A DNA stretch of 64,000 nucleotides. Source: Anaerocolumna sp. AGMB13025. Lineage in GTDB: Bacteria; Bacillota; Clostridia; Lachnospirales; Lachnospiraceae. This document shows positions 1 to 9,029 of the stretch, piece by piece. Location: contig NZ_CP121445.1 of assembly GCF_029689925.1 (NCBI RefSeq), forward strand, positions 6,630,501 through 6,694,500. Direction: 5' to 3'. A program made the translations under genes and the position numbers. The stretch's first letter is position 1. Every line of letters starts with the position of its first letter. The notes under the pieces are model-generated. The model ran no database searches, had not been told where the DNA came from, and saw only the letters and a program-made list of their open reading frames with translations.

Positions 1-483
1 GAATACGAAGCCTCCTCCGTTTTTCGCAGCCTTAATCTGTTCCTGTACCAGTTTAAAACCATTTCCGCTTTTATCCTCCACATCCCAGACGTTCTTGCCT
101 TCTAAAGAGGGATGGGCAACCTCCAGACCCGCCTCATCGTAAACAATGAAATAACCATTCTTACCCAGGTCAATATTCTTATTGATCGTCCGCTTTCCTT
201 CGCTGTCCTTTTCACCCAACAGGTATGCCTTAACTTCTTCCTGGGCCTCTTCTAGGGATTTGCTTCCGGCTGAGACTTCCTTTTGTTTTGCTTCAATTAA
301 CTGGAGTGCCTGGCGTACGCTGTTCTTTAGGATTATTTCCCCTTTCTTATCCAGTTCGGACTTTGCAATCTGATAGTTTACAAGTCCTGCTGCCAGCAGC
401 GGGATAATTAAGAGCAGCGTGGTCATTAGAATAAGTTTAGTACGAATCGTAGTCCGTACCTGCCGTTTTGCTTTCGTTTTCAT
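1..483 (-). CDS. Methyl-accepting chemotaxis-type receptor, N-terminal part (runs off the window edge)
   Basis: Only the first 161 codons are present. A basic N-terminus is followed by one membrane segment (about residues 17-36) and then an extracytoplasmic sensor region containing KNGYFIVYDEAGLEVAHP and a KNVWD motif, which are typical of single Cache (sCache_2) ligand-binding domains of chemoreceptors. The signalling domain would lie outside the window, so a histidine kinase or diguanylate cyclase with the same sensor cannot be excluded. I chose the ATG at 483 because CGGAGA lies about 9 bases before it; an in-frame ATG at 504 has no ribosome site. It follows the glgP stop by 24 bases on the same strand and could be co-transcribed with it. 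Confidence 0.75.
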   Translation of the reverse strand, partial: MKTKAKRQVRTTIRTKLILMTTLLLIIPLLAAGLVNYQIAKSELDKKGEIILKNSVRQALQLIEAKQKEVSAGSKSLEEAQEEVKAYLLGEKDSEGKRTINKNIDLGKNGYFIVYDEAGLEVAHPSLEGKNVWDVEDKSGNGFKLVQEQIKAAKNGGGFVF

Positions 484-507
484 CTTTTGTGTTCTCCGAT
501 TCATTTT

Positions 508-2961
508 TTAGTTCGTAACTGTCACCTTATTAAGATGCCATATATCCCTGACATATTCGAGTATGGTTCTATCCGATGAGAATTTACCGCACTTTGCCGT
601 ATTTAAAAGGGCTGATTTTGCCCAGTTCTCCTTGTTAGCATATGCCTGTTCCACCTTTTTCTGAGCCTCCTCGTAAGCCCTGAAATCCTTTAAAATAAAA
701 TACTGATCTGCCGGTTCTCCTCCCCTTGGCTCTAATAAGGACTGATAAAGCTCCCTAAACAGCTCCTTATTTTCCCCGGTATACTGCCCATTTATCAACT
801 GATCCACAACCATTTTAATTTCCTCATCCGTATCATAAATATCCTTTGAATGATAGCTCCCGGATTGTTGGCAGCTTATTACCTCATCAGAGCTTAATCC
901 AAATATAAAGGCATTGGAAAGACCTACTTCCTCCACAATTTCCACATTGGCACCGTCCATGGTCCCAAGGGTCAATGCTCCATTTAACATAAATTTCATA
1001 TTACCGGTTCCAGAAGCTTCCTTACTGGCCGTTGAAATCTGCTCGGAAACATCCGCTGCCGCAAATAAAAGCTCAGCATTTGAAACCCGGTAATTTTCTA
1101 TAAATACTACTTTGATTTTATCATGGATGGCTTTATCCTTATTGATTACTTCTGCCACGCTGTTAATTAACTTAATGATGGCTTTCGCTCTGCTGTAACC
1201 GGCAGAAGCTTTTGCTCCGAAGATAAAGGTCCTTTTTGTAAACTCCATTTCGGGATTTTTCTTAAGTTTATTATAAAGATGCATAACGTGGAGAATATTA
1301 AGGAGCTGGCGTTTATATTCATGAAGCCGTTTCACCTGGATATCAAAAATGGAATCAGGGTCTACCTCGATACCATTATGTATTTTGATATATTCGGCAA
1401 GCCGCAGCTTGTTCTGATATTTAATCTCCATAAATTCCTTAAGGCTTTTTTCCTCTTCTGCTAATGGGCTTAGTTGGTTTATACAGGACAAATCAGTAAT
1501 CCAGCCATCACCGATTTTATCGGTTACCCAGGCGGCTAAGAGCGGATTACCATGAAGTAAAAACCTCCGCTGGGTGATACCATTGGTTTTATTATTGAAT
1601 TTGTAAGGGTACATCTGATAAAAATCTTTCAGCTCCTGATTCTTAAGTATCTCCGTATGAAGTTTGGCCACACCGTTAACAGAAAAGCTGCTTATAATAG
1701 CCAAATGTGCCATTCTGACCTGCCCGTTATAAAGCACCGCCATTTTCTCTGCTTTCGTAGAATCATCAGGGTAGCGCATACGTACCTCAATTAAAAACCG
1801 TCGGTTAATTTCCTCAACAATCTGATAGATTCTTGGCAGCAGTTTAGAGAATAAATCAATGGGCCATTTTTCCAAAGCCTCCGACATAATGGTATGATTC
1901 GTATAAGCACAGGTTTTACCGGTAACTTCCCAGGCTTCCTCCCAGCTAAGAGAATATTCATCCAGTAAGATACGCATCAGCTCTGCCACGGTAACCGTAG
2001 GATGGGTATCATTTAGCTGAAAACATACCTTCTCGTGGAGTTTTCTAATCTCCGTATGATTTTCCATATATTTAAGAACTGCCCGCTGTACACTTGCCGA
2101 TACGAAGAAATACTGCTGTTTTAACCTTAACTCCTTACCGGCATAGTGATTGTCATTAGGATAAAGCACTTCGCAGATGGTTCTTGCCAGATTCTCCTGT
2201 TCCACTGCCTTTTCATAATCCCCTTTATCAAAGGAATCCAGATTAAAGGTATTAATTGCCTCCGCATCCCAAATCCGAAGGGTATTTACAATATGATTGC
2301 CGTAACCTATGACCGGCATATCATAAGGAACAGCCAGTACGGACTGATAATTTTCCTGTATGAAGCGGTCTCTTCCCAATTCATCCCGTATCATACGTAC
2401 ATAGCCCCCGAATTTTATTTCTGCAGAATATTCGGGACGTTTGATTTCAAAAGGATTGCCATTTTTTAACCAGTTATCCGGCACCTCTACCTGAAAGCCA
2501 TTCTCAATTTTTTGTTCAAACATACCGTATTTATACCGGATGCCACAGCCATACGCCGGGTAACCCAGTGTAGATAAGGAGTCCAGAAAACAAGCCGCCA
2601 GACGTCCAAGACCTCCGTTGCCAAGAGCCGCATCCGGTTCCTCGTCTTCAACTGCATTCAGGTCAAACCCTAACTCCTCCAAAGCCTCTCTAATCTCTTT
2701 ATCTGCTTTCAGATTAATAATAAGATTTCCAAGGGCCCTGCCCATAAGAAATTCCATGGATAAATAATATACGGTTTTTACATCTTCCTCTTCGTATACC
2801 TTATGGGTAGTCATCCAATCCCCAATGATGAGATTCTTAACCGTATAAGCCACACCCTGAAAAATCTGCTGTTTTGTAGCTTCCTCCAGGCTTTTTCGAA
2901 ATAACAGCTTAACATAACCTTCTACATTATTCTTAAATTCTTCTTTATCAAAAGACTGCAT
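508..2961 (-). CDS. glgP: Glycogen/alpha-glucan phosphorylase
   Basis: Cytoplasmic GT35 enzyme that releases glucose-1-phosphate from glycogen or maltodextrin using phosphate and a pyridoxal-phosphate cofactor. The 817-residue length matches the family. The conserved PLP-lysine block EASGTGNMKFMLNG is present, with the lysine near residue 656, and the N-terminal block VYYLSMEFLMGRALGN is intact. No other glycogen genes are nearby. The ATG at 2961 is preceded by GGGAG, and that ribosome site is itself the end of a family B repeat unit, so translation starts directly behind three tandem structured repeats. A promoter-like sequence lies about 250 bases upstream. Function is secure; regulation through the repeat leader is inference. 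Confidence 0.97.
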   Translation of the reverse strand: MQSFDKEEFKNNVEGYVKLLFRKSLEEATKQQIFQGVAYTVKNLIIGDWMTTHKVYEEEDVKTVYYLSMEFLMGRALGNLIINLKADKEIREALEELGFDLNAVEDEEPDAALGNGGLGRLAACFLDSLSTLGYPAYGCGIRYKYGMFEQKIENGFQVEVPDNWLKNGNPFEIKRPEYSAEIKFGGYVRMIRDELGRDRFIQENYQSVLAVPYDMPVIGYGNHIVNTLRIWDAEAINTFNLDSFDKGDYEKAVEQENLARTICEVLYPNDNHYAGKELRLKQQYFFVSASVQRAVLKYMENHTEIRKLHEKVCFQLNDTHPTVTVAELMRILLDEYSLSWEEAWEVTGKTCAYTNHTIMSEALEKWPIDLFSKLLPRIYQIVEEINRRFLIEVRMRYPDDSTKAEKMAVLYNGQVRMAHLAIISSFSVNGVAKLHTEILKNQELKDFYQMYPYKFNNKTNGITQRRFLLHGNPLLAAWVTDKIGDGWITDLSCINQLSPLAEEEKSLKEFMEIKYQNKLRLAEYIKIHNGIEVDPDSIFDIQVKRLHEYKRQLLNILHVMHLYNKLKKNPEMEFTKRTFIFGAKASAGYSRAKAIIKLINSVAEVINKDKAIHDKIKVVFIENYRVSNAELLFAAADVSEQISTASKEASGTGNMKFMLNGALTLGTMDGANVEIVEEVGLSNAFIFGLSSDEVISCQQSGSYHSKDIYDTDEEIKMVVDQLINGQYTGENKELFRELYQSLLEPRGGEPADQYFILKDFRAYEEAQKKVEQAYANKENWAKSALLNTAKCGKFSSDRTILEYVRDIWHLNKVTVTN

Positions 2962-2963
2962 AA

Positions 2964-3156
2964 AACTCCCATCTGTGCGCTTTAGCGCACCTTATAATCA
3001 GGATGTTGAAAAACGATTTTTGGTTTTTCAACTTAAACTCCCGTCCGTGCGCTTTAGCGCACTTTAAAATCAAGATGTTGAAAAACGATTCTTGGTTTTT
3101 CAACTTACTCCCATCCGTGCGCTTTTAGCGCACTTTAAAATCAAGATGTTGAAAAA
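2964..3156 (-). repeat. Family B leader repeat array, three tandem units, upstream of glgP
   Basis: Three head-to-tail units of about 71 bp. Read on the minus strand each unit has a hairpin of the form GTTGAAAAA...TTTTTCAAC, a linker with ATCCTGATTTTAA or a near variant, a second hairpin GTGCGC(N4)GCGCAC and then a GGGAGT motif. The last unit before the gene supplies the Shine-Dalgarno of glgP. The unit farthest from glgP is incomplete in its first hairpin. The same family recurs at 13928-14101 before another gene. The structure is visible directly; a role in translation or RNA stability is inferred. Confidence 0.85.
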
Positions 3157-3208
3157 ATCTCCTTTCGTCATTATCCCTTATAATTCTACATTATATAATA
3201 ATATTTCC

Positions 3209-3238
3209 ATTATATCTTATGTACCCAATAATATACAA
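3209..3238 (-). promoter_or_regulatory. Probable sigma-A promoter of glgP leader
   Basis: Minus strand TTGTAT, 18-base spacer, TATAAT. It lies upstream of the family B array, so the transcript would begin with about 240 bases of leader before glgP. Confidence 0.55.
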
Positions 3239-3526
3239 GTGGCTGTCTTACTAATTTATAAACAAATAATACAGGTAGACTTTAGCTATAAACCGAAACC
3301 GCGCTGGTACTGACGTAAAGTGTGCATCTATACTTGCAATTATATACTTATTAGGGATATTTTCCATTCATTTTTTAATTACCCCTTTTTTCATAGAATT
3401 TATTCCTATTGTGACACTTTTTTTATCTGACCTCGAAACAATAAACCCACGCTTCCCAAGGTATTCATAAGATCCGCTTCCATATAAGAATAATATTGAT
3501 ATAATGCGCTATTTTCTATAGAACAA

Positions 3527-3665
3527 AGAGTCTGCCTCGCCAGACTCTAGCGCTGACGCGCTGTCACGACAGTGACAATCTTCCTTAAGTGCGTCACGCG
3601 CATCCTGCCTGGAAGGCTTTTTAATTTATAGGTAAGTTCTTAGAACTTTCCGATAAATTAAAAAA
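3527..3665 (-). repeat. Family A dispersed repeat, copy 1
   Basis: Full-length copy. On the minus strand it begins right at the U-tract of the terminator at 3666-3685, then shows an AT-rich stem (AATTTATCGG paired with CCTATAAATT), the block GCCTTCCAGGCAGGATG, a TGTCACTGTCGTGACA hairpin and a terminal AGAGTCTG...CAGACTCT palindrome. Other copies lie at 8532, 10833 (interrupted), 24823 and 42402. It contains no coding frame. Confidence 0.85.
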
Positions 3666-3685
3666 GACAGCCAATAAAGACTGTC
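3666..3685 (-). terminator. Intrinsic terminator of the SpoIID-like gene
   Basis: GACAGTC...GGCTGTC hairpin followed on the minus strand by a T-run that merges into family A copy 1. Confidence 0.75.
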
Positions 3686-3699
3686 TCTCATAAATTAAC

Positions 3700-4965
3700 T
3701 TATTCGGTTTTTTCTCTGGCAAGTCTTGCATTTACAAAACCAATCTTATACCAGGCAGCTTTATCCGTTATTCCGGTTATGGGCAGGTTAAAGATTTCCT
3801 GAAATTTACTTACTGCTGCTTCCGTACCCTGATCGTACAATCCGTCCGCCATTGTCTTAGGTATTGCCGGATAGGCTATTGCAATGGCATTTAACTGATT
3901 CTGAATAATGGTTACTGCATCTTTGGAGGATCCGATGGTTAAATTGGTCCCGGGCCAGTTGACCTCTATCCCTTCTATATTATCAGTTGAGTTTATATAT
4001 AAGTCATTTCCATAGAATTCATGCAGTATGTGGGTCGCCGTATATCCCTCATCACCCAAAAATTTTGCCTCCCATAGGGATAACATCCTGGGGCATATGG
4101 CAAGTTCGCCCTTACATAATTGGGTCAGTATTGGCTGTAGGATGTCAGGTCTTGATAAATAGTTGTTAAAGATATCATCCACTGCCATACTTATATTGGT
4201 ATAGATGTTTCTTCCATATAGCCACTTGTGGTCAAAGGCAACCGTAGATGTGATATCAAACGAATATCCCTGCCTGGGGTACCAGTTTGTATAGACCCGG
4301 TTTAAGGAAAAAGATAGAATTGATAAAATACTGGCATAAATAGTTTCTAAAGGCCAGGTTGCAAATAAGGTACTGGATACCACATTTTTAATAAAAGACG
4401 GATATTCCACTCTGTAATTAAGTGCTGTGATATTAGAGGGAATTGCATCATGGACAGTAATGAACTCTGGTATTACTACTGCTTTATCCTCCTGTCCGGG
4501 AGGCATCGGTTTTATCTCAGCCTCGTAAACCTTTGGGGTATAGGTTCCTATCAGGTAATTGTCATCAATTGGAATAACCTGCATAGAATCCATACCCGCC
4601 CTAAAAGGTGTCATTTTTACAGGCTGTATGGATTTAACAAAAGGCAGTATTTGGGCACTGTCTATCCTAACCGTCTGATACCCTTCTGCCAAAACCATAA
4701 CCGGATATTCTAAATAAGGCATATCCCTGGTAGGCTCCAGGCTGTATTCCAAAGGCGGTGAAACAAGTTCAATTTCTATTGTTTTCCCTGATATGTCCGT
4801 AGTAAGAGTTTCTATTGCCATAGTCAGGTTATCTTTTTGATATATTTGAATGAGCGCACCCTCAATGGGATATGAGGTTGTCAGGTCTACTACCTGTACC
4901 TGTAATATTCCATAGTTTCTTACTCCTAACTGGGCAGGATATAAAATTTTTTTGTTAAAAGGCAT
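3700..4965 (-). CDS. SpoIID-like protein with C-terminal peptidoglycan-binding domain
   Basis: 421 residues without a signal peptide. Residues about 18-60 resemble a carboxypeptidase-regulatory-like beta domain. Residues about 165-320 follow the SpoIID/LytB pattern, including YPSFIKNVVSS, TWPLETIYASILSILSFSLN and a late block LSLWEAKFLGDEGYTATHIL that matches the usual LSQWG...GYxxxxIL. Residues about 350-405 form a PG_binding_1 domain. SpoIID is a lytic transglycosylase that cuts peptidoglycan during engulfment, with a catalytic glutamate just before the TWP motif; here that position is threonine (T199 by my alignment), so the copy may bind rather than cut. A role in the spore or cell wall is an inference. 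The ribosome site before the ATG is weak. Confidence 0.7.
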   Translation of the reverse strand: MPFNKKILYPAQLGVRNYGILQVQVVDLTTSYPIEGALIQIYQKDNLTMAIETLTTDISGKTIEIELVSPPLEYSLEPTRDMPYLEYPVMVLAEGYQTVRIDSAQILPFVKSIQPVKMTPFRAGMDSMQVIPIDDNYLIGTYTPKVYEAEIKPMPPGQEDKAVVIPEFITVHDAIPSNITALNYRVEYPSFIKNVVSSTLFATWPLETIYASILSILSFSLNRVYTNWYPRQGYSFDITSTVAFDHKWLYGRNIYTNISMAVDDIFNNYLSRPDILQPILTQLCKGELAICPRMLSLWEAKFLGDEGYTATHILHEFYGNDLYINSTDNIEGIEVNWPGTNLTIGSSKDAVTIIQNQLNAIAIAYPAIPKTMADGLYDQGTEAAVSKFQEIFNLPITGITDKAAWYKIGFVNARLAREKTE

Positions 4966-5250
4966 ACCGTCACCATTATGTGTTGCATAAAAAAACTATG
5001 CATATATTTATTGTTATATATGCACCACTTATCCGAAAAATAACTAAAGTATTACATGTATTACAAGTACCAGCCATTATCGGTACCAGCCACTATCGGT
5101 ACCAAACCGTCATAATCCATTTAAATACCTTTACAGGCACTTTAAGACTTAGTGCGGATTTAACCCTGTACTTAAACTAGCGGGTACAATAGCCACTGTC
5201 AACTTATATAATCGAAGGCTCTGATGTACCGGTTTTAGTTCTTTCATTAA
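4966..5250. other. Intergenic region with a terminator-like hairpin
   Basis: About 285 bases without a gene. On the minus strand, TGCATATA...TATATGCA (4999-5024) followed by TAGTTTTTTT looks like an intrinsic terminator or attenuator about 25 bases upstream of the SpoIID-like start codon. A short imperfect duplication of CGGTACCAGCCA lies near 5080. Nothing else was recognised. Confidence 0.4.
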
Positions 5251-5279
5251 AAAAAGAGAAGGCAAGCCTTCTCTTTTTT
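5251..5279 (-). terminator. Intrinsic terminator of ileS
   Basis: AAAAAGAGAAGGC(AA)GCCTTCTCTTTTT, a symmetrical hairpin with T-runs on both strands, beginning 6 bases past the ileS stop. Confidence 0.9.
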
Positions 5280-5284
5280 AGTAC

Positions 5285-8200
5285 CTATAATTTCACAACT
5301 CCTAAGGTTACGGTTTCCCCATTAATATTCCATTCCTTGGTAAAGCCTTCTGCACTGTCTAAAATCAGGTCTTCTGCTAATACTTCGGACTTGATTTCTT
5401 CTGCATTCTGCTCAAAGATTGCTTTAATAGTATCATTGCCGGTCTGGAATATTTTTATGTGATCCATTACTTCAAAGCCTGCATCTTTTCTCATGGTCTG
5501 GATCTTACTGATGATTTCCCTGACAAAACCTTCTTCAATCAGTTCCTTGGTAAGGTTGGTATCCAGAACTACGGTAATTCCGGAATCAGAATCCGATACA
5601 TAACCTTCCGTCTGGGCAGCTTCAATCAAAAGATCATCTTTTTCAAGTAACGCTTCCACACCGTCTAAGGTAATCTTAAGACCGCCGGTTGTATTGATCT
5701 CATCCATGGCTTTATTGCCGTCTAGTTCGGAAAGAATCGTTCTGATCTGTCCAATCTGCTTGCCAAACTTAGGTCCTAACGTCTTTAACTGAGGCTTAAA
5801 GCTGTAGGAAGTAAAGTTCCTGACATCATCCGTAAAGGTCACTGCCTTTACATTTAATTCTTCTTCTATAATTTCTTTATAGAAATCTGGTAAGCCTAAG
5901 ACTTTATCTCCTGCTGCATTAACATAACTATCCTTGGCTTTCACATACATCATGCCAATCGGCTGTCTGTTCTTGATATTAGCAGCATTACGGCAGGCAC
6001 GGCCTAATACCACGATATCCAGAACGGCTTCCATATTCTTCTCAAGATCTTTATCGATATATTCTTCCCTATATACAGGATATTCGCATAAGTGAATACT
6101 TTCCGGTGCGGATTTATCAATACTAACTACCAGGTTACGATAGATATCCTCTGTCATATAAGGAATAAACGGTGCGGCAACTTTTGCCAGGGTAACCAGT
6201 GCGGTATAAAGAGTCATATAGGCATTAATCTTATCCTGTTCCATGCCTTTTGCCCAAAAACGTTCCCTGCTCCTTCTGACATACCAGTTGCTCATCTCAT
6301 CTACGAAATCATCCATGATTCTGGCAGCTTCGGTTATTCTGTAATTATCAAGATTGTCATCTACGGTTTTAATTACGGTATTTAATTTGGATAATAGCCA
6401 TTTATCCATAACCGGTAATTTATCATATTCCAGTGAATACTTCGTGGCATCAAAGCCGTCAATATTAGCATACAGTACAAAGAAAGCATAGGTATTCCAA
6501 AAGGTTCCCATGAACTTTCTCTGACCCTCTGTAACGGCTCCGTTATGGAAACGGTTGGGAAGCCACAAGGCGCTGTTAATGTAGAAATACCAGCGGATGG
6601 CATCTGCGCCGTGTTCTGCCAAAGCGTCAAAGGGATCAACTGCATTGCCTTTGGACTTAGACATCTTCTGTCCGTTTTCATCCTGAACATGACCAAGTAC
6701 GATTACATTCTTAAAAGGTGACCGTTCAAAGATAAGAGTTGAAATAGCAAGTAAGGAATAGAACCACCCCCTGGTCTGGTCTACTGCCTCACTGATAAAA
6801 TCAGCCGGGAAATTCTTATCAAACATTTCCTTATTTTCAAAAGGATAGTGCCATTGTGCAAAGGGCATGGAACCGGAATCAAACCAGCAGTCAATTACCG
6901 GTTTCACACGGCGCATTTCCTTGCCGCATTCCGGACATTTTATTGTAACATTGTCAATGAATGGTCTGTGTAATTCAATATTATCCGGACAGTTATCTGA
7001 CATTGATTTTAATTCTTCAATGCTTCCGATGGCATGTCTGTGACCGTCTTCACATTCCCAGATATTAAGAGGTGTTCCCCAGTAACGGTCACGGCTGATA
7101 CCCCAGTCCTGTACATTCTTAAGCCAGTCACCAAAACGGCCCTGACCGATGCTTTCCGGCATCCAGTTAATGGTGTTATTATTGCTAATCAGCTCTTCCT
7201 TAACCTCTGTCATCTTAATGAACCAGGATTCCCTTGCATAATAAATAAGAGGTGTATCACATCTCCAACAGAACGGATAGCTGTGTTCAAACTTTAAGGT
7301 TTTAAATAATAACCCTTTCTGGGCTAAAAGTTTTATAATACCTTCGTCTGCTTTCTTGCAGAACATACCGGCAAAGTCAGTAACCTCCGGTTTCATTTCA
7401 CCTTTTCCGTCTACTAACTGTACGAAAGGAAGGTCGTATCTGCGGCCGACACTGGCATCGTCTTCACCGAAAGCAGGTGCAATATGAACCACACCAGTAC
7501 CATCGGTAAGGGTTACATACGTATCACAGGTCACATAATAGGCTTTCTTATCTGGTGTTACATAATCAAACAGGGGTTCATATTCCTTATATTCTAAATC
7601 GGTTCCGACATAAGTTTCTTCTACATTGTAAAGACCATCAATAACGGATAAAAGTGCTTCTGCCAGAATGTATTTTTCAGTTCTGACAGCTTCTTTGTCT
7701 TCTCCTTCACTGGTTTCTTTTATGATATCGCCTTTTGCATTCAGACTGACAGATACCTTTACATAAGTTTCTACCGGATTCACACAAAGTGCCACGTTAG
7801 AAGGCAGTGTCCAGGGAGTTGTGGTCCAGGCAAGGATATATTCATTGTCGGTGCCTTTTACTTTGAATTTGGCAATTACGGATTTTTCCTTTACATCCTT
7901 ATAACCCTGAGCTACTTCATGGCTGGATAGTGGTGTTCCGCATCTTGGGCAATAAGGTACAATTTTAAAGCCTTTATATAATAAGCCTTTTTCCCAAATC
8001 TGTTTTAAGGCCCACCATTCGGATTCGATAAAATTGTTGTCATAGGTTACATAAGGATTCTCCATATCAGCCCAGTAACCTACTGTACCAGAGAAGTCTT
8101 CCCACATTCCCTTGTACTTCCATACACTTTCCTTACATTCGTGGATAAAGGGTTCCAAACCATATTCTTCGATTTGTTCTTTGCCGTCAAGACCCAGTTT

Positions 8201-8494
8201 TTTCTCAACTTCTAATTCAACCGGAAGTCCATGGGTATCCCAGCCTGCCTTACGAAGTACATTATAGCCCTTCATGGTGCGGTATCTGGGAATGATATCC
8301 TTTATAACCCTTGTCAATACATGACCGATATGAGGCTTTCCATTGGCCGTGGGAGGACCGTCATAAAAGGTGTAGGCTTTGCCATTTTTACGTTCTTCAA
8401 TTGTTTTTTCAAATATTTTATTGTTTTTCCAGAATTTTAGTACTTCTTTTTCTCTTTCCACAAAATTCAGATTGGGAGATACTTTCTCGTACAT
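5285..8494 (-). CDS. ileS: Isoleucyl-tRNA synthetase
   Basis: Class I aminoacyl-tRNA synthetase charging tRNA-Ile; 1069 residues, near the usual length for the clostridial form. HIGH motif at residues about 55-58 within GKPHIGHVL, KMSKS motif near residue 610 within GQKMSKSKGNAVD, a CP1 editing insertion between them, and CxxC pairs (CPRCG, CPECGKEM). A consensus AAGGAGG lies 7-8 bases before the ATG. Upstream on the same strand are a family A repeat and an isoleucine T-box leader, so expression is expected to rise when uncharged tRNA-Ile accumulates. Monocistronic, with its own promoter and terminator. Confidence 0.98.
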   Translation of the reverse strand: MYEKVSPNLNFVEREKEVLKFWKNNKIFEKTIEERKNGKAYTFYDGPPTANGKPHIGHVLTRVIKDIIPRYRTMKGYNVLRKAGWDTHGLPVELEVEKKLGLDGKEQIEEYGLEPFIHECKESVWKYKGMWEDFSGTVGYWADMENPYVTYDNNFIESEWWALKQIWEKGLLYKGFKIVPYCPRCGTPLSSHEVAQGYKDVKEKSVIAKFKVKGTDNEYILAWTTTPWTLPSNVALCVNPVETYVKVSVSLNAKGDIIKETSEGEDKEAVRTEKYILAEALLSVIDGLYNVEETYVGTDLEYKEYEPLFDYVTPDKKAYYVTCDTYVTLTDGTGVVHIAPAFGEDDASVGRRYDLPFVQLVDGKGEMKPEVTDFAGMFCKKADEGIIKLLAQKGLLFKTLKFEHSYPFCWRCDTPLIYYARESWFIKMTEVKEELISNNNTINWMPESIGQGRFGDWLKNVQDWGISRDRYWGTPLNIWECEDGHRHAIGSIEELKSMSDNCPDNIELHRPFIDNVTIKCPECGKEMRRVKPVIDCWFDSGSMPFAQWHYPFENKEMFDKNFPADFISEAVDQTRGWFYSLLAISTLIFERSPFKNVIVLGHVQDENGQKMSKSKGNAVDPFDALAEHGADAIRWYFYINSALWLPNRFHNGAVTEGQRKFMGTFWNTYAFFVLYANIDGFDATKYSLEYDKLPVMDKWLLSKLNTVIKTVDDNLDNYRITEAARIMDDFVDEMSNWYVRRSRERFWAKGMEQDKINAYMTLYTALVTLAKVAAPFIPYMTEDIYRNLVVSIDKSAPESIHLCEYPVYREEYIDKDLEKNMEAVLDIVVLGRACRNAANIKNRQPIGMMYVKAKDSYVNAAGDKVLGLPDFYKEIIEEELNVKAVTFTDDVRNFTSYSFKPQLKTLGPKFGKQIGQIRTILSELDGNKAMDEINTTGGLKITLDGVEALLEKDDLLIEAAQTEGYVSDSDSGITVVLDTNLTKELIEEGFVREIISKIQTMRKDAGFEVMDHIKIFQTGNDTIKAIFEQNAEEIKSEVLAEDLILDSAEGFTKEWNINGETVTLGVVKL

Positions 8495-8531
8495 ATGTTT
8501 CCTCCTTATATAGTATCAATAGTTTATTCTA

Positions 8532-8658
8532 CTGGAGAACCAGACACTAGACTGACGCGCTGTCACGACAGTGACATCTTCCTTGAGCGCCATGTGCATC
8601 CTGCCTGGAAGGCTTTAATTTATAGGTTAAGTTTGGAGAACTATCCTATAAATTAAAT
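8532..8658 (-). repeat. Family A dispersed repeat, copy 2 (inside the ileS leader)
   Basis: Contains the AT stem (TTTATAGG / CCTATAAA), GCCTTCCAGGCAGGATG and the TGTCACTGTCGTGACA hairpin. The terminal palindrome is degenerate here. It begins at the U-tract of the T-box terminator and ends about 35 bases before the ileS ATG, so it is part of the readthrough mRNA. Confidence 0.8.
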
Positions 8659-8661
8659 AAA

Positions 8662-8935
8662 GCTCTCATCCATAAACAGGATGAGAGCAGAAGTGCTTCA
8701 TTGTACCACCTATTTACATACGTTTCCATTCGGCATAAGTATATACCAAATTAGAACATGATATGCTTTCATATAACGGTGAATACCGGCGCGGCTTACT
8801 TTTAAGGACTTCTTTCAGCTTACAACTTAGGAGTGATTTTCAGAAATCTGCTACTGGTATCAGGCTTTCACTGTCCCTGACTCGCTTTGACTTTCGCTAA
8901 AACCGGATTCTTACTCTCTCCATCATAGTTTTTAA
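8662..8935 (-). promoter_or_regulatory. T-box riboswitch controlling ileS
   Basis: Minus-strand leader with Stem I near 8780-8930, including an AGCGAGTCAGGGA segment and a candidate specifier loop with ATC (Ile codon) in GAAAATCACTCC. The T-box sequence AGGTGGTACAATGAAGC lies at about 8695-8711 and is followed by a strong terminator GCTCTCATCC...GGATGAGAGC at 8662-8688 with a T-run. Family and ligand are consistent with the downstream ileS. The specifier assignment is tentative. Confidence 0.92.
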
Positions 8936-8957
8936 GTTTTTATTTTTATAGCTTTTA

Positions 8958-8985
8958 TCATAGTATATTATATTTTAAATGTCAA
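8958..8985 (-). promoter_or_regulatory. Sigma-A promoter of the ileS T-box leader
   Basis: Minus strand TTGACA, 17-base spacer, TATGAT, just upstream of Stem I. Confidence 0.75.
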
Positions 8986-9029
8986 TCCTATTTTAAATTT
9001 TTGTAAGTCAGAACCAGAATCATCCTTTG

